Source: an uncultured Bacteroidia bacterium (GTDB lineage: Bacteria > Bacteroidota > Bacteroidia > NS11-12g > UBA955). Taken from it: a DNA stretch of 59,672 nucleotides. The stretch covers positions 1 through 59,672 of the forward strand of contig CALSPH010000001.1 in assembly GCA_943788195.1 (NCBI GenBank), read 5' to 3'. Shown piece by piece: positions 28,626 through 37,093 of the stretch (its first letter is position 1; every line of letters begins with the position of its first letter). The translations under genes and the position numbers were made by a program. The notes under the pieces were generated by a model. That model saw nothing but the letters and a program-made list of their open reading frames with translations, had not been told where the DNA came from and made no database searches.

Positions 28626-29890
28626 AGTTAAAAAATTACATAGGACTACTTGTGTTGTTATTTCTATTTAAAACAGGATTTAGCATACAGATATTGGTGC
28701 CTATGGATGACAAGCAGAAACAACATCTTAAAGCTTACGGAATAGCATTCTGGATCCTAAAAAAAGACAAAGGGGTCGAATGGCTATTAAACTATCGAGG
28801 TGGTAGTTTTCTTTTTGACTATGATGTAGAGGTAGAAAAAGAGTGCATATTAAGAGGCGTAATTTACGAACAGAAAACGGGGGCTGAAGTCAATGGGATA
28901 AAAGCTACAATTGCCAATCCTGACATAAACATGGAAATTGTTAAATTGCTCAAAGCACCAAAAATTGCAGTGTATAGTCCAAAATCGAAGCAGCCTTGGG
29001 ATGATGCAGTTACCTTAGTTTTAACCTATGCCGAAATACCTTATGAAATTGTTTTTGATGAAGAGGTTATGGATGGCAAATTGCCACTGTATGATTGGCT
29101 TCATTTACATCATGAAGATTTTACTGGGCAAATGGGTAAGTTTATATCTTATTCGGGCCAGCAATGGTACAAAGACCAAGTTGCCGAGGGTGAAAAAATG
29201 GCAGCAAAATACAATCTGGCTAAAATACCCGACCTTAAATTGGCCGTAGCAAAAAAAATAAGAGAATTTACCAGTGGTGGTGGCTTTCTTTTTGCCATGT
29301 GCAGTGCGACAGATACTTATGACATCGCTTTGGCAGCAGATGGTATAGACATTGTCCATCAGGCTTATGATGGCGATGGTCAAGACCCTGACGCACAAAA
29401 AAAATTGAATTACGATAATTGTTTCGCATTTAAAGATTTCACCTTAGTTACCAATCCCTATATCTATGAGCACAGCAACATCGATGTAGACAATCGTAAA
29501 CGACCCATGCTCGTTCAGGAAAATGAAGACTTCTTCACCCTGTTTGATTATTCAGCGAAGTGGGATATTATCCCGACCATATTGTGCCAGAACCACACCA
29601 AAATCATTAAAGGATTTTATGGTCAAAACACCGCCTATAGAAAGCCCTTAGTAAAGAGCAATGTATTGATTATGGGCGAGAACCGAAGTTTAAATGAAGC
29701 ACGCTACTTACACGGCACGTTTGGGAAAGGAACATGGACTTTTTATTCAGGACATGACCCTGAGGATTACCAGCATCATGTGGGCGAACCCCCTACAGAG
29801 CTTTCGTTGCATCCATCTTCTCCAGGATACCGATTAATTTTAAACAATATTCTATTCCCTTCAGCTAAAAAGAAAAAGCAAAAAACGTAA
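28622..29890 (+). CDS. Conserved periplasmic protein (Bacteroidota family sometimes named asparagine synthetase B)
   Basis: The 422-residue protein has a signal peptide (MKLKNYIGLLVLLFLFKTGFS) and then ILVPMDDKQKQHLKAYGIAFW and WLLNYRGGSFLFDYD, a block I associate with a conserved Bacteroidota family often mislabelled asparagine synthetase B. No AsnB glutaminase N-terminus (a catalytic Cys directly after Met) or ATP-pyrophosphatase motif is present, so that name is not supported. The middle (IAVYSPKSKQPWDDAVTLVLTYAEIP ... GGGFLFAMCSATDTYDIALA) looks like a Rossmann or class I amidotransferase-like fold with a possible nucleophile in FAMCSAT. The C-terminus is rich in His and Asp (SGHDPEDYQHHVGEPP). 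Function unknown. It is coupled to crcB by ATGA overlap, and apaG starts 15 nt downstream. Confidence 0.7.
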   Translation: MKLKNYIGLLVLLFLFKTGFSIQILVPMDDKQKQHLKAYGIAFWILKKDKGVEWLLNYRGGSFLFDYDVEVEKECILRGVIYEQKTGAEVNGIKATIANPDINMEIVKLLKAPKIAVYSPKSKQPWDDAVTLVLTYAEIPYEIVFDEEVMDGKLPLYDWLHLHHEDFTGQMGKFISYSGQQWYKDQVAEGEKMAAKYNLAKIPDLKLAVAKKIREFTSGGGFLFAMCSATDTYDIALAADGIDIVHQAYDGDGQDPDAQKKLNYDNCFAFKDFTLVTNPYIYEHSNIDVDNRKRPMLVQENEDFFTLFDYSAKWDIIPTILCQNHTKIIKGFYGQNTAYRKPLVKSNVLIMGENRSLNEARYLHGTFGKGTWTFYSGHDPEDYQHHVGEPPTELSLHPSSPGYRLILNNILFPSAKKKKQKT

Positions 29891-29905
29891 AGCATAATTG
29901 CTGTC

Positions 29906-30301
29906 ATGAGTATTATAAAAACTGCCATAACCCAAGGAGTAAAAGTAACCGCCTATCCGAAGTATATTCCAGATGAATCGAAACCTCTGGAGGGTCGATT
30001 TTTTCATGCATATCGCATCACTATTCAGAACAACTCGGCAAACACCATACAATTGTTAAAACGACATTGGAATATCTACGATACGATTGGAGGTATGCGC
30101 AGCATACAAGGCGAGGGGGTTGTTGGAGAAACACCTGTTTTAAAAAAGGGAGATACCTATAGCTATACCAGTTGCTGTCCATTAAGCAGCAGCATCGGGT
30201 ATATGGATGGATTCTTTCAGTTTGTAGATCTTCAAACTGAAAATCAATTCACCGTTAAGATTCCCCATTTTGATTTATTAATGCCGGGTGTATTTAATTA
30301 A
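29906..30301 (+). CDS. apaG: ApaG domain protein
   Basis: The 131-residue protein is a single ApaG beta-sandwich: ITQGVKVTAYPKYIPDES at the start, YRITIQNNSANTIQLLKRHWNIYD, the glycine-rich GEGVVGETPVLKKGDTYSYTS, and the C-terminal F.V.IPHFDLLMP. All are standard for the family. E. coli and Salmonella ApaG have been tied to Co2+/Mg2+ efflux phenotypes, and the fold also occurs in F-box proteins; the biochemical role is unclear. It follows the periplasmic protein gene closely and may share its transcript. Confidence 0.93.
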   Translation: MSIIKTAITQGVKVTAYPKYIPDESKPLEGRFFHAYRITIQNNSANTIQLLKRHWNIYDTIGGMRSIQGEGVVGETPVLKKGDTYSYTSCCPLSSSIGYMDGFFQFVDLQTENQFTVKIPHFDLLMPGVFN

Positions 30302-30353
30302 ACTTTTCTGGTGAAATAATATTGATAAATTTCACTGAAGCCCTTTTATTAAA

Positions 30354-30361
30354 TACCTTTG
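30354..30361 (+). promoter_or_regulatory. -7 promoter box TACCTTTG, 9 nt from a start codon
   Basis: A perfect TAnnTTTG match in the gap after apaG. The ATG of the TauE-like gene follows after nine bases. The box overlaps an alternative upstream TTG start at 30359, which argues for the ATG at 30371. Confidence 0.55.
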
Positions 30362-30370
30362 TGGTATCGC

Positions 30371-31105
30371 ATGAAGGACATTAGTTACATTTTTCTACTT
30401 CTTGCGCTACTAGCAGAAATTTTTGGTACGATAGGAGGATTTGGGTCCTCTGTTTTCTTTGTGCCTATCGCTAATTTCTATTTTGACTTCCACTCGGTTC
30501 TAGGTTTAACAGCCTTATTTCATGTTTCCAGTAATTTGAGTAAGATATTCCTTTTTAAAAAGGGACTAAATAAAAAGCTACTAGTACACATTGGCGCACC
30601 ATCCGTTCTATTTGTTGTGGTTGGAGGCGTGCTTTCAAATTATGTTGAAACCACCTATTTAGAAATTAGCTTAGGAATATTTTTAGTTGGATTTAGCCTT
30701 TGGTTTCTGCTTAACAAGTCAGGCATTATTAGCCCAAATAAAAAAAATTCAATCATTGGAGGCTCATTATCAGGTTTTTCAGCAGGATTATTAGGCACAG
30801 GAGGTGCTATTCGAGGTTTGACACTTGCCGCCTTTAATCTGGAAAAAAGCGTCTTTATTGCCACCTCTGCATTTATTGATTTTCTGATTGACACCACGCG
30901 AGTATTTGTATATTACGGCAATGGATATATCCACCAACATGACTTAAAATATGTACCCTTCCTTTTTGTAATAGGGATTCTTGGGTCATATTTAGGTAAG
31001 AGAATTCTAGTCTTTATTCCACAGTCTAAATTCAGGAATATTTCATTAATGCTTGTGTTACTTATTGGAATAATTACCGTTGTTAAACTAGTTGTGGTAG
31101 TTTGA
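30371..31105 (+). CDS. TauE/SafE-family membrane exporter
   Basis: The 244-residue protein is almost entirely hydrophobic, with seven or eight predicted helices. It carries the two glycine-rich repeats of the TauE/SafE (DUF81) family: GTIGGFGSSVFFVPI near the N-terminus and GLLGTGGAIRGLTL in the second half, plus DTTRVFVYYGNGY. Members export sulfite, sulfoacetate or other organic anions across the inner membrane; the substrate here is unknown. I start at the ATG at 30371 rather than the TTG at 30359, because a -7 promoter box would overlap the longer version. It is convergent with the lipoprotein gene at 31127. Confidence 0.85.
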   Translation: MKDISYIFLLLALLAEIFGTIGGFGSSVFFVPIANFYFDFHSVLGLTALFHVSSNLSKIFLFKKGLNKKLLVHIGAPSVLFVVVGGVLSNYVETTYLEISLGIFLVGFSLWFLLNKSGIISPNKKNSIIGGSLSGFSAGLLGTGGAIRGLTLAAFNLEKSVFIATSAFIDFLIDTTRVFVYYGNGYIHQHDLKYVPFLFVIGILGSYLGKRILVFIPQSKFRNISLMLVLLIGIITVVKLVVVV

Positions 31106-31126
31106 TTTTGAGTAATAAAAATAGCC

Positions 31127-31492
31127 TCAATGTTTTTTTTCCAAATTATATAGGTCAATAAAAGGTTCGCCATTAATGTGATTGATACCTCGATATACGG
31201 TCCTACAATTTTGCAAGTTATAGCAAATAGAATCCACTAAATTAAAGGCATAATTACAAGTTCCTATAACTTTACCCTGGTACGAATAAATATCCGTGGG
31301 AGCATCATAAGCATTGATACTTGCGGTATATACGGAGTCATTTCCCAGCAAGCAAATTTCAATTTGTCCTCCACTTACTTTACTATAAATGGACTCTAAA
31401 ACACTATTTTGTGGAGATTCCATAACTTGTTTTTGTGCTGGACAGGCTGAAAGCAGTATAATGAGTATAAATAGAACTAATAATCGAGTCAT
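31127..31492 (-). CDS. Small lipoprotein of unknown function
   Basis: The 121-residue protein has a lipoprotein signal peptide ending LLSAC (C17). The mature region has three further cysteines (in EICLLG, GTCNYAFN and QNCRTV), with tyrosines and asparagines but no domain I recognise. It starts 1 nt after the stop of the cupin gene, so the two are almost certainly one transcript. Confidence 0.7.
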   Translation of the reverse strand: MTRLLVLFILIILLSACPAQKQVMESPQNSVLESIYSKVSGGQIEICLLGNDSVYTASINAYDAPTDIYSYQGKVIGTCNYAFNLVDSICYNLQNCRTVYRGINHINGEPFIDLYNLEKKH

Positions 31493-31493
31493 G

Positions 31494-31853
31494 TTAAATT
31501 TTTTCTAAATCGTTCTGGGTTAGATCTCCACCAGCATTGCCTGTATTCAATGTGCTCTTGGGCTCAAACAACATCACTTCTACCTCCTTCTCAGCATAGG
31601 GTTTATGTTCAATTCCACGCGGGACAATAATAAATTCTCCTGGGTTCAGAACTTCCTCATAATCCCTGAAAGCAATGGTTAACTGCCCTTTGATTACAAG
31701 AAACAGCTCATCTTCTTCATCATGTTTATGCCAAACGAATTCCCCCTGCAGTTTAGCAATTTTTACATGTTGACCATTGAGTTCACCCACAATCTTGGGC
31801 GTCCAACGCTCTTTAAATAATTTGAATTTTTCTGAAAGAATAACTTTTTGCAA
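31494..31853 (-). CDS. Single-domain cupin protein
   Basis: The 119-residue protein is one cupin barrel. Metal-site motif 1 is WHKHDEEDELFLVIKG (H-x-H with a downstream E), and motif 2 is NPGEFIIVPRGIEHKP with its histidine. There is no fused domain or signal peptide. Small cupins of this type bind a divalent metal and act as isomerases, dioxygenases or sensors; I cannot choose among these. It lies 22 nt downstream of the cold-shock protein gene and 1 nt upstream of the lipoprotein gene on the same strand. Confidence 0.85.
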   Translation of the reverse strand: MQKVILSEKFKLFKERWTPKIVGELNGQHVKIAKLQGEFVWHKHDEEDELFLVIKGQLTIAFRDYEEVLNPGEFIIVPRGIEHKPYAEKEVEVMLFEPKSTLNTGNAGGDLTQNDLEKI

Positions 31854-31875
31854 GATGCGTAAATTTACACCTTTA

Positions 31876-32325
31876 TTAAATCTTTTTCACTTTTATGGCT
31901 ACTGGACCTTTATCTCCAGGTTCAGTTTCAAACTCCATTTTATACCCATCGTCAATATCTTCATTTTCAACTTGACCAATATGTACAAAAATACTGTCTT
32001 TGCTATTATCTACCTTGATAAAACCATACCCTTTTTCATGATTAAAGAAGGTTACAGTGCCAGTTAAAACACCAGGGTCTTCTACTTCGGCATCTTTAGG
32101 TATACTAATTTGGATATCAGCTTCCTCCGCAACAAATTTTTCCTCTGGATCGGGTGGAGTATCAGTAATATTTCCATCTGCATCTACCCAAGCAATCATA
32201 TCATCTAAGCTGCTTGATGTTTCCTTACCCCTCTTTTCTAAACGTTTTGCTTCTTTTTCTTTACGTTTTTTCTGTTTGTTTTTTCTTACTTCTTTTTTTC
32301 CAAAAGTTTCTTGCGATCTACCCAT
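31876..32325 (-). CDS. Cold-shock domain protein with basic N-terminal extension
   Basis: Residues about 86-149 form a cold-shock domain with RNP1-like KGYGFI (98-103) and RNP2 SIFVHI (111-116), so the protein should bind single-stranded RNA or DNA. The first 35 residues are very rich in Lys, Arg and Glu (FGKKEVRKNKQKKRKEKEAKR). The linker contains DDMIAWVDADGNITDTPPDP, a conserved block I know from Bacteroidota proteins of about 150 residues. The usual GTVKFF is GTVTFF here. A good promoter lies 86 nt upstream, leaving a long leader, which in classical csp genes regulates expression with temperature; that is only a possibility here. Confidence 0.88.
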   Translation of the reverse strand: MGRSQETFGKKEVRKNKQKKRKEKEAKRLEKRGKETSSSLDDMIAWVDADGNITDTPPDPEEKFVAEEADIQISIPKDAEVEDPGVLTGTVTFFNHEKGYGFIKVDNSKDSIFVHIGQVENEDIDDGYKMEFETEPGDKGPVAIKVKKI

Positions 32326-32411
32326 ATATTTTTTTAATTCTTTCTATTGACGGGCAACCTAAGCACATCCTTTTTTACTTCTTTTCTTATTTAAGCGAAG
32401 ATAGATTACTA

Positions 32412-32442
32412 CAAATATACGATAATTTTGCAATTAAATCAA
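32412..32442 (-). promoter_or_regulatory. Promoter TTG-N20-TATATTTG for the cold-shock gene
   Basis: On the minus strand TATATTTG (plus 32412-32419) is preceded by exactly 20 nt and then TTG (plus 32440-32442). This is the only site in the window where both Bacteroidota elements are present with normal spacing. It predicts a leader of about 80 nt. The rest of the 32326-32577 gap shows no gene. Confidence 0.6.
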
Positions 32443-32577
32443 GCAGAACGGGGCTTATAGCGCTCTTTTTCTATTACTCTTGTTGATATTATTCGTGCAT
32501 TTGCATTCAACTTAAGTATAGATTAGATTCAACTGAAAGGGAAACCAGCTAGACAGGATGTTGTAATAGAAATTCCT

Positions 32578-33156
32578 TTATTTAAGTTGCATGCTTTGGA
32601 TCACTTTGGTTGCCAAAGCATCCATTACGCCATACTCCTCTTCTTCACAATTATACGTTAACACATAGGCCGTTTGGTTTTGTATGGTATACCACTGGTC
32701 AAAAATTAAATTCCGTCCATCCGATTCTGCCACAAACTGCACCAAATGAAAAGGCTTCCCTTGGATTAAGGTGTCTTTGCTCTTGCGTAAAAGACTATTC
32801 TTCATAAAACCTTGGATTGCTTTTTCTGAGGCCTCTACGTAAGTCGATAAGCGCGCTTCGCCTATGGGTTCACTAAACAAATTCAAGGTAGCACTAAATT
32901 GATCTAAGGAATCCATTTTTTGCGAGATCAAAATAAACAAAGTCTCATTGGCTCCGGTTGTATCTAAGGTCCATTCTTTGGGATACTCAATGGATACTTC
33001 GGGCAAACTCAATTTATTCCAATTTGAATTAACAGCCACAACCCGTTGCACAGGTTTCAAGGATTCATTCGGGTTGCTTTTTTTATCACTTGAGTTACAT
33101 GCAAATAATACCATTGCCAAAATATATATCGTAAGATATTTTATGCTTCGAATCAT
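32578..33156 (-). CDS. Lipoprotein with PsbP/DcrB-like domain
   Basis: The 192-residue protein has a lipoprotein signal peptide ending LFAC (C20) and a Ser/Asn/Lys-rich spacer. Its domain begins VSIEYPKEWTLDTTGANETLFILIS, the pattern of PsbP/DcrB-like folds (a Y.. W.... strand followed by hydrophobic strands). The C-terminus YVLTYNCEEEEYGVMDALATKVIQSMQL fits the last strand and helix of that fold. It is probably tethered to the periplasmic face of a membrane. Function unknown. A CAAATTTG sequence, one base off the -7 consensus, lies 7 nt before the start on this strand. Confidence 0.65.
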   Translation of the reverse strand: MIRSIKYLTIYILAMVLFACNSSDKKSNPNESLKPVQRVVAVNSNWNKLSLPEVSIEYPKEWTLDTTGANETLFILISQKMDSLDQFSATLNLFSEPIGEARLSTYVEASEKAIQGFMKNSLLRKSKDTLIQGKPFHLVQFVAESDGRNLIFDQWYTIQNQTAYVLTYNCEEEEYGVMDALATKVIQSMQLK

Positions 33157-33299
33157 ATACCTGCAAATTTGAACATTTTATTCCATAAGCTGATATTCAA
33201 ATATCACCTTCCCAAACCAAAACATGATTGGTCAAAAAACCCCTCCAGGTTATACCACAATTGATAATGACAAAACATGTCAAGGAGATATTTAATTAC

Positions 33300-33307
33300 T
33301 ATCTTTG
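33300..33307 (+). promoter_or_regulatory. -7 promoter box TATCTTTG for ileS
   Basis: A perfect TAnnTTTG match 19 nt before the ileS ATG at 33327. It lies inside the longer open frame that begins at 33228, which supports the downstream start. Confidence 0.6.
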
Positions 33308-33326
33308 CACCCTTTTTAGCATTACC

Positions 33327-36300
33327 ATGTACAAAACCATTCAAAAAATAAATTGGCCCCTTTTAGAGGAGGAAATACTTCAGCAATGGGAAGCCAATCA
33401 AATATTTGAAAAAAGTGTTACGAGTAGACCAGCAGATAACCCATTTGTATTCTATGAAGGACCACCAAGTGCAAACGGTTTACCAGGCATTCATCATGTT
33501 ATGGCGCGTGCCATTAAAGATGTGTTTTGTAGATACAAAACCTTAAAAGGATATCGTGTTGAAAGAAAAGGTGGCTGGGATACTCATGGGTTGCCTGTTG
33601 AACTTCAAGTTGAAAAAAGATTAGGAATTAAAAAAGAAGATATTGGCACTAAGATTAGTATCGAAGACTACAACGAGGCTTGCAAAGAAGATGTACTTAA
33701 ATATAAAAATGAATGGGATCGGTTAACTCAACGCATCGGGTATTGGGTTGATTTAGACAACCCTTATATCACTTATGAGAATAAGTACATTGAGACCCTC
33801 TGGTTTCTCTTAAAGAAACTATACGATAAAGGATACTTATACAAGGGGTACACCATTCAACCTTATTCACCAGCCGCGGGTACTGGACTCAGCTCCCATG
33901 AGCTTAACCAGCCTGGCACCTATCGCGATGTAAAAGACACCAGTTGCACGGCACTCTTTAAATTAACGAGTCCAATTAAGGGATTTGAAAATGAAACGTT
34001 GCATGCCTTAGCCTGGACCACTACTCCTTGGACATTGCCTTCGAATACTGCTCTGGCCATTGGCAAAAAAATAAAGTACAGCATAATTGAAACCGCGAAT
34101 CCATATGTAGGTGGTGCAATAAAAGTTATTCTTGGCGAACCCTTGATTTCTAAATATTTTACTCCTGAAGGAGAGAATACCGACATCAATGCATATCAAG
34201 TGAACGATAAAATTCTCCCATGGAGAAGAGTCGGATCTTTAACCGCAGAAAATTTAAATGGATCTACCTATGAACAGCTCTTGCCTTATGCTCAACCCAT
34301 AGATGGTGATGCATTTAGAATAATCATAGGTGATTTTGTAACTACTGAAGATGGTACAGGAATCGTACACATCGCTCCTAGTTTTGGTGCGGATGATCAA
34401 ATGGCTGCTAAGAAAAATGGGATTGGCTCGCTAACTTTGGTGGATGAACGAGGTATATTCACCAATCAAATTCAAGACGATCAATTTCCTCTAGCAGGGG
34501 CTTATGTAAAAGAAGACTATTTAAATGAAGCGGAAAAGGCTGAGGCCCTTGCAGTTCAGCAAGAAATGTTAAAGCCTATCATACCGAATCTTCAAAAATA
34601 TTTAAGCGCTGATGAGCTAATCACATTAAAACTAAAACTGGAAGGCAAAGCTTTTAAAATTGAGAAATATATTCACAGTTATCCGCATTGCTGGAGAACA
34701 GATAAACCCATTTTATATTACCCTTTAGACTCTTGGTTTATTAAAACTACCGCAGTAAAAGACCGATTGGTTGAGTTAAACAAAACCATCAATTGGAAAC
34801 CAAAATCTACTGGAGAAGGCCGTTTTGGCAACTGGCTTGAGAACTTACAAGATTGGAATTTAAGCCGTTCGCGATTTTGGGGAACACCACTACCGATTTG
34901 GCGAACCGAAGATGGAACCGAAGAAATATGCATTGGTAGCATCCAAGAATTAAAAGATGAAGTTCTCAAAGCAAATAAGACGCTTTCACTTAGTCAAGAA
35001 ATTAATGATGACACACTTGATCTACACAAACCCTATGTAGACAAACTTACCTTAGTTAGTCCAAGCGGTAAATCCATGAAACGTGAATCAGATCTAATTG
35101 ATGTTTGGTTTGATAGTGGAGCAATGCCTTATGCACAATGGGGCATTGACAATCAAGAGGCATGGAAAAATAATTTCCCGGCAGATTACATTGCCGAAGG
35201 TGTGGATCAAACCCGTGGCTGGTTCTTTACATTACATGCATTAGGCACTATGCTTTTTGATTCAGTTGCCTATAAAAATGTGATTGCCAATGGCCTTGTA
35301 TTGGATAAGAAAGGCAATAAGATGAGCAAACGTCTTAATAATGCCATTGATCCTTTTAAAACCATTGACCAATATGGTGCTGATGCAGTAAGATGGTATC
35401 TACTCACCAATTCATCCCCTTGGGATAATCTAAAATTTGACTTAGAAGGAGTCGCTGAGGTGCAACGAAAGTTCTTCGGAACATTATCTAATACCTACGC
35501 GTTTATGGCACTTTATGCCAATGTAGATGGGTATACCTATAATGAATCAAATGCATGCGCTCATTCCCTAAGAAGTGAGTTAGACCAATGGATTATATCT
35601 AAGTTAAATAGCTTAGTACTAACGGTTGAAGAAAGCATGGAAGACTATGACCCAACTAGAGCAGGAAGGGCAATAATGGGTTTTGTGACAGACCACTTAA
35701 GTAATTGGTATGTAAGGTTATCAAGAAGAAGATTCTGGAAAAGCCAGGCGAGTGAAGACAAAAAAGCTGCCTATGACACCCTCTTTGAATGTCTAGAACG
35801 CATCAGTGTATTAATGGCAAGCATATCTCCATTTTATTCAGAATGGCTGTATCAAGCATTACATGGCTCTGAAGAGCGTTCAGTTCATTTAACGGAATTC
35901 CCTAAAGTAAACCATGAACTAATTAATCATGAACTGGAGGAAAGTATGTCCATTGCACAGCAAACGTGTAGCCTGCTACTCAGCCTAAGAAAGAAAGAAA
36001 ATATTCGTGTTCGTCAACCATTGCAAAAGGCCATGATACCGGTATTGGATGAAACCTTTGAACGCAGAATAAAACACATTGAACCTTTGATAAAAGCAGA
36101 GGTTAACATCAAAGAAATTGAATATTTAAGTCCAGATAATTCAACGATTGTAAAAAGCATAAAACCTGATTTCAAAAAACTGGGAGCCAAGCTGGGAGCA
36201 CAGATGAAACAAATGGCAACTGCAATCCAATCGTTTGGACAAGAAGAAATCGCAGCATTGGAACACAAAGGCACTATTCAAGTACCGCTTGGCGAAAAAG

Positions 36301-36671
36301 CATTTGAATTGAGCATTGAAGATGTCCAAATAATTCCACAAGATATTCCGGGTTGGCTGGTCGCTAGTGAAGGAGAAATCACCGTTGCCTTGGATAAAAC
36401 CATTACGCCTGAATTAAAACAAGAAGGTATTGCTCGGGAGTTTGTGAACCGATTGCAAAACATCCGAAAAGAGGCCGGCTTAGAGGTAACTGATCGGATT
36501 AAAGTTACTGTGGATAGTGATGAAACAATACTTCAAGCAATTTCTGCGTTTAATTCTTATATTTGCGCGGAAATTTTGGCGGATTCTATAAGTAACGTAT
36601 CACCAATTGGTACGACCTTTACAGAAGAAATTGAAGGCATACACACCAAAATTAGTATAACAAAAAATTAA
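33327..36671 (+). CDS. ileS: Isoleucyl-tRNA synthetase
   Basis: The enzyme (1114 residues from this start) charges tRNA-Ile. The class I HIGH motif is GIHH (54-57, in SANGLPGIHHVMAR), followed by GWDTHGLPVE. The editing domain includes LAWTTTPWTLPSNTA and the GTGIVHIAPSFGADD block. The adenylate loop is K665-M-S-K-R669 instead of KMSKS. The long C-terminal region lacks the four-cysteine zinc end of E. coli-type IleS. This is the long eukaryote-like (IleS2) form usual in Bacteroidota; such forms are often less sensitive to mupirocin, which I note as family knowledge only. The frame opens at 33228, but the promoter box and the family start (MYKTIQKINWPLLEEE) favour 33327. It leads an operon with the DksA-like gene (10-nt gap) and lspA. 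Confidence 0.97.
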   Translation: MYKTIQKINWPLLEEEILQQWEANQIFEKSVTSRPADNPFVFYEGPPSANGLPGIHHVMARAIKDVFCRYKTLKGYRVERKGGWDTHGLPVELQVEKRLGIKKEDIGTKISIEDYNEACKEDVLKYKNEWDRLTQRIGYWVDLDNPYITYENKYIETLWFLLKKLYDKGYLYKGYTIQPYSPAAGTGLSSHELNQPGTYRDVKDTSCTALFKLTSPIKGFENETLHALAWTTTPWTLPSNTALAIGKKIKYSIIETANPYVGGAIKVILGEPLISKYFTPEGENTDINAYQVNDKILPWRRVGSLTAENLNGSTYEQLLPYAQPIDGDAFRIIIGDFVTTEDGTGIVHIAPSFGADDQMAAKKNGIGSLTLVDERGIFTNQIQDDQFPLAGAYVKEDYLNEAEKAEALAVQQEMLKPIIPNLQKYLSADELITLKLKLEGKAFKIEKYIHSYPHCWRTDKPILYYPLDSWFIKTTAVKDRLVELNKTINWKPKSTGEGRFGNWLENLQDWNLSRSRFWGTPLPIWRTEDGTEEICIGSIQELKDEVLKANKTLSLSQEINDDTLDLHKPYVDKLTLVSPSGKSMKRESDLIDVWFDSGAMPYAQWGIDNQEAWKNNFPADYIAEGVDQTRGWFFTLHALGTMLFDSVAYKNVIANGLVLDKKGNKMSKRLNNAIDPFKTIDQYGADAVRWYLLTNSSPWDNLKFDLEGVAEVQRKFFGTLSNTYAFMALYANVDGYTYNESNACAHSLRSELDQWIISKLNSLVLTVEESMEDYDPTRAGRAIMGFVTDHLSNWYVRLSRRRFWKSQASEDKKAAYDTLFECLERISVLMASISPFYSEWLYQALHGSEERSVHLTEFPKVNHELINHELEESMSIAQQTCSLLLSLRKKENIRVRQPLQKAMIPVLDETFERRIKHIEPLIKAEVNIKEIEYLSPDNSTIVKSIKPDFKKLGAKLGAQMKQMATAIQSFGQEEIAALEHKGTIQVPLGEKAFELSIEDVQIIPQDIPGWLVASEGEITVALDKTITPELKQEGIAREFVNRLQNIRKEAGLEVTDRIKVTVDSDETILQAISAFNSYICAEILADSISNVSPIGTTFTEEIEGIHTKISITKN

Positions 36672-36681
36672 TACAAGGATC

Positions 36682-37068
36682 ATGACAGAGAAAAAGAAAA
36701 CAAGATATTCCGATAATGAACTCCAAGAGTTTAAGCAACTTATTATAACCAAACTTGAAGGAGCAACCAAAGAGTTTAATAATTTACAACGGGCTTTGAA
36801 AACTCCGAATGAAAATGATACCGAAAGCACTTCAAGCTCATATATCACTTTGGATGACGGCCAATATACTTTTGAAAAAGAAAACCTAACTCAACAAGCC
36901 GCAAGAATTAAAAAGTTTATCGATGCACTAGAAAATGCACTAATCCGTATCGAGAACAAAACGTATGGCATCTGCAGAGTTACAGGTAACCTGATCAAAC
37001 GCAAGCGTCTTGAGGCAGTTCCTCATACAACATTAAGTATGGAGGCCAAACTCAATCAGTACAAGTAA
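36682..37068 (+). CDS. TraR/DksA-family protein lacking the zinc cysteines
   Basis: The 128-residue protein has a long acidic/basic helical hairpin (about 10-92) and a C-terminal DksA-like knuckle, TYGICRVTGNLIKRKRLEAVPHTTLS. DksA acts with ppGpp in the RNA polymerase secondary channel. Only C98 of the usual four zinc cysteines is present, as in other Bacteroidota members I know, so the fold must be metal-independent. It lies 10 nt after ileS and about 25 nt before lspA, an order I recall from other Bacteroidota. Confidence 0.85.
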   Translation: MTEKKKTRYSDNELQEFKQLIITKLEGATKEFNNLQRALKTPNENDTESTSSSYITLDDGQYTFEKENLTQQAARIKKFIDALENALIRIENKTYGICRVTGNLIKRKRLEAVPHTTLSMEAKLNQYK

Positions 37069-37093
37069 ACTCTTAACTGAAAATATCGAAGAT

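Noticed and set aside
31108..31140. Terminator between the TauE-like gene and the convergent lipoprotein gene
   Set aside because: There is only a 5-bp stem (TTGAG/CTCAA) with a 13-nt loop before an 8-T run; the T-run is also the lysine codons of the opposite gene. Too weak to call.
32214..32486. Plus-strand ORF over the cold-shock gene 5' end
   Set aside because: Mostly antisense of the Lys/Arg-rich tail, giving a Phe/Leu-rich product with no family or start signal.
33228..33326. 33-codon N-terminal extension of ileS
   Set aside because: A perfect -7 box lies at 33300-33307 inside it, and the family N-terminus begins at the ATG 33327.
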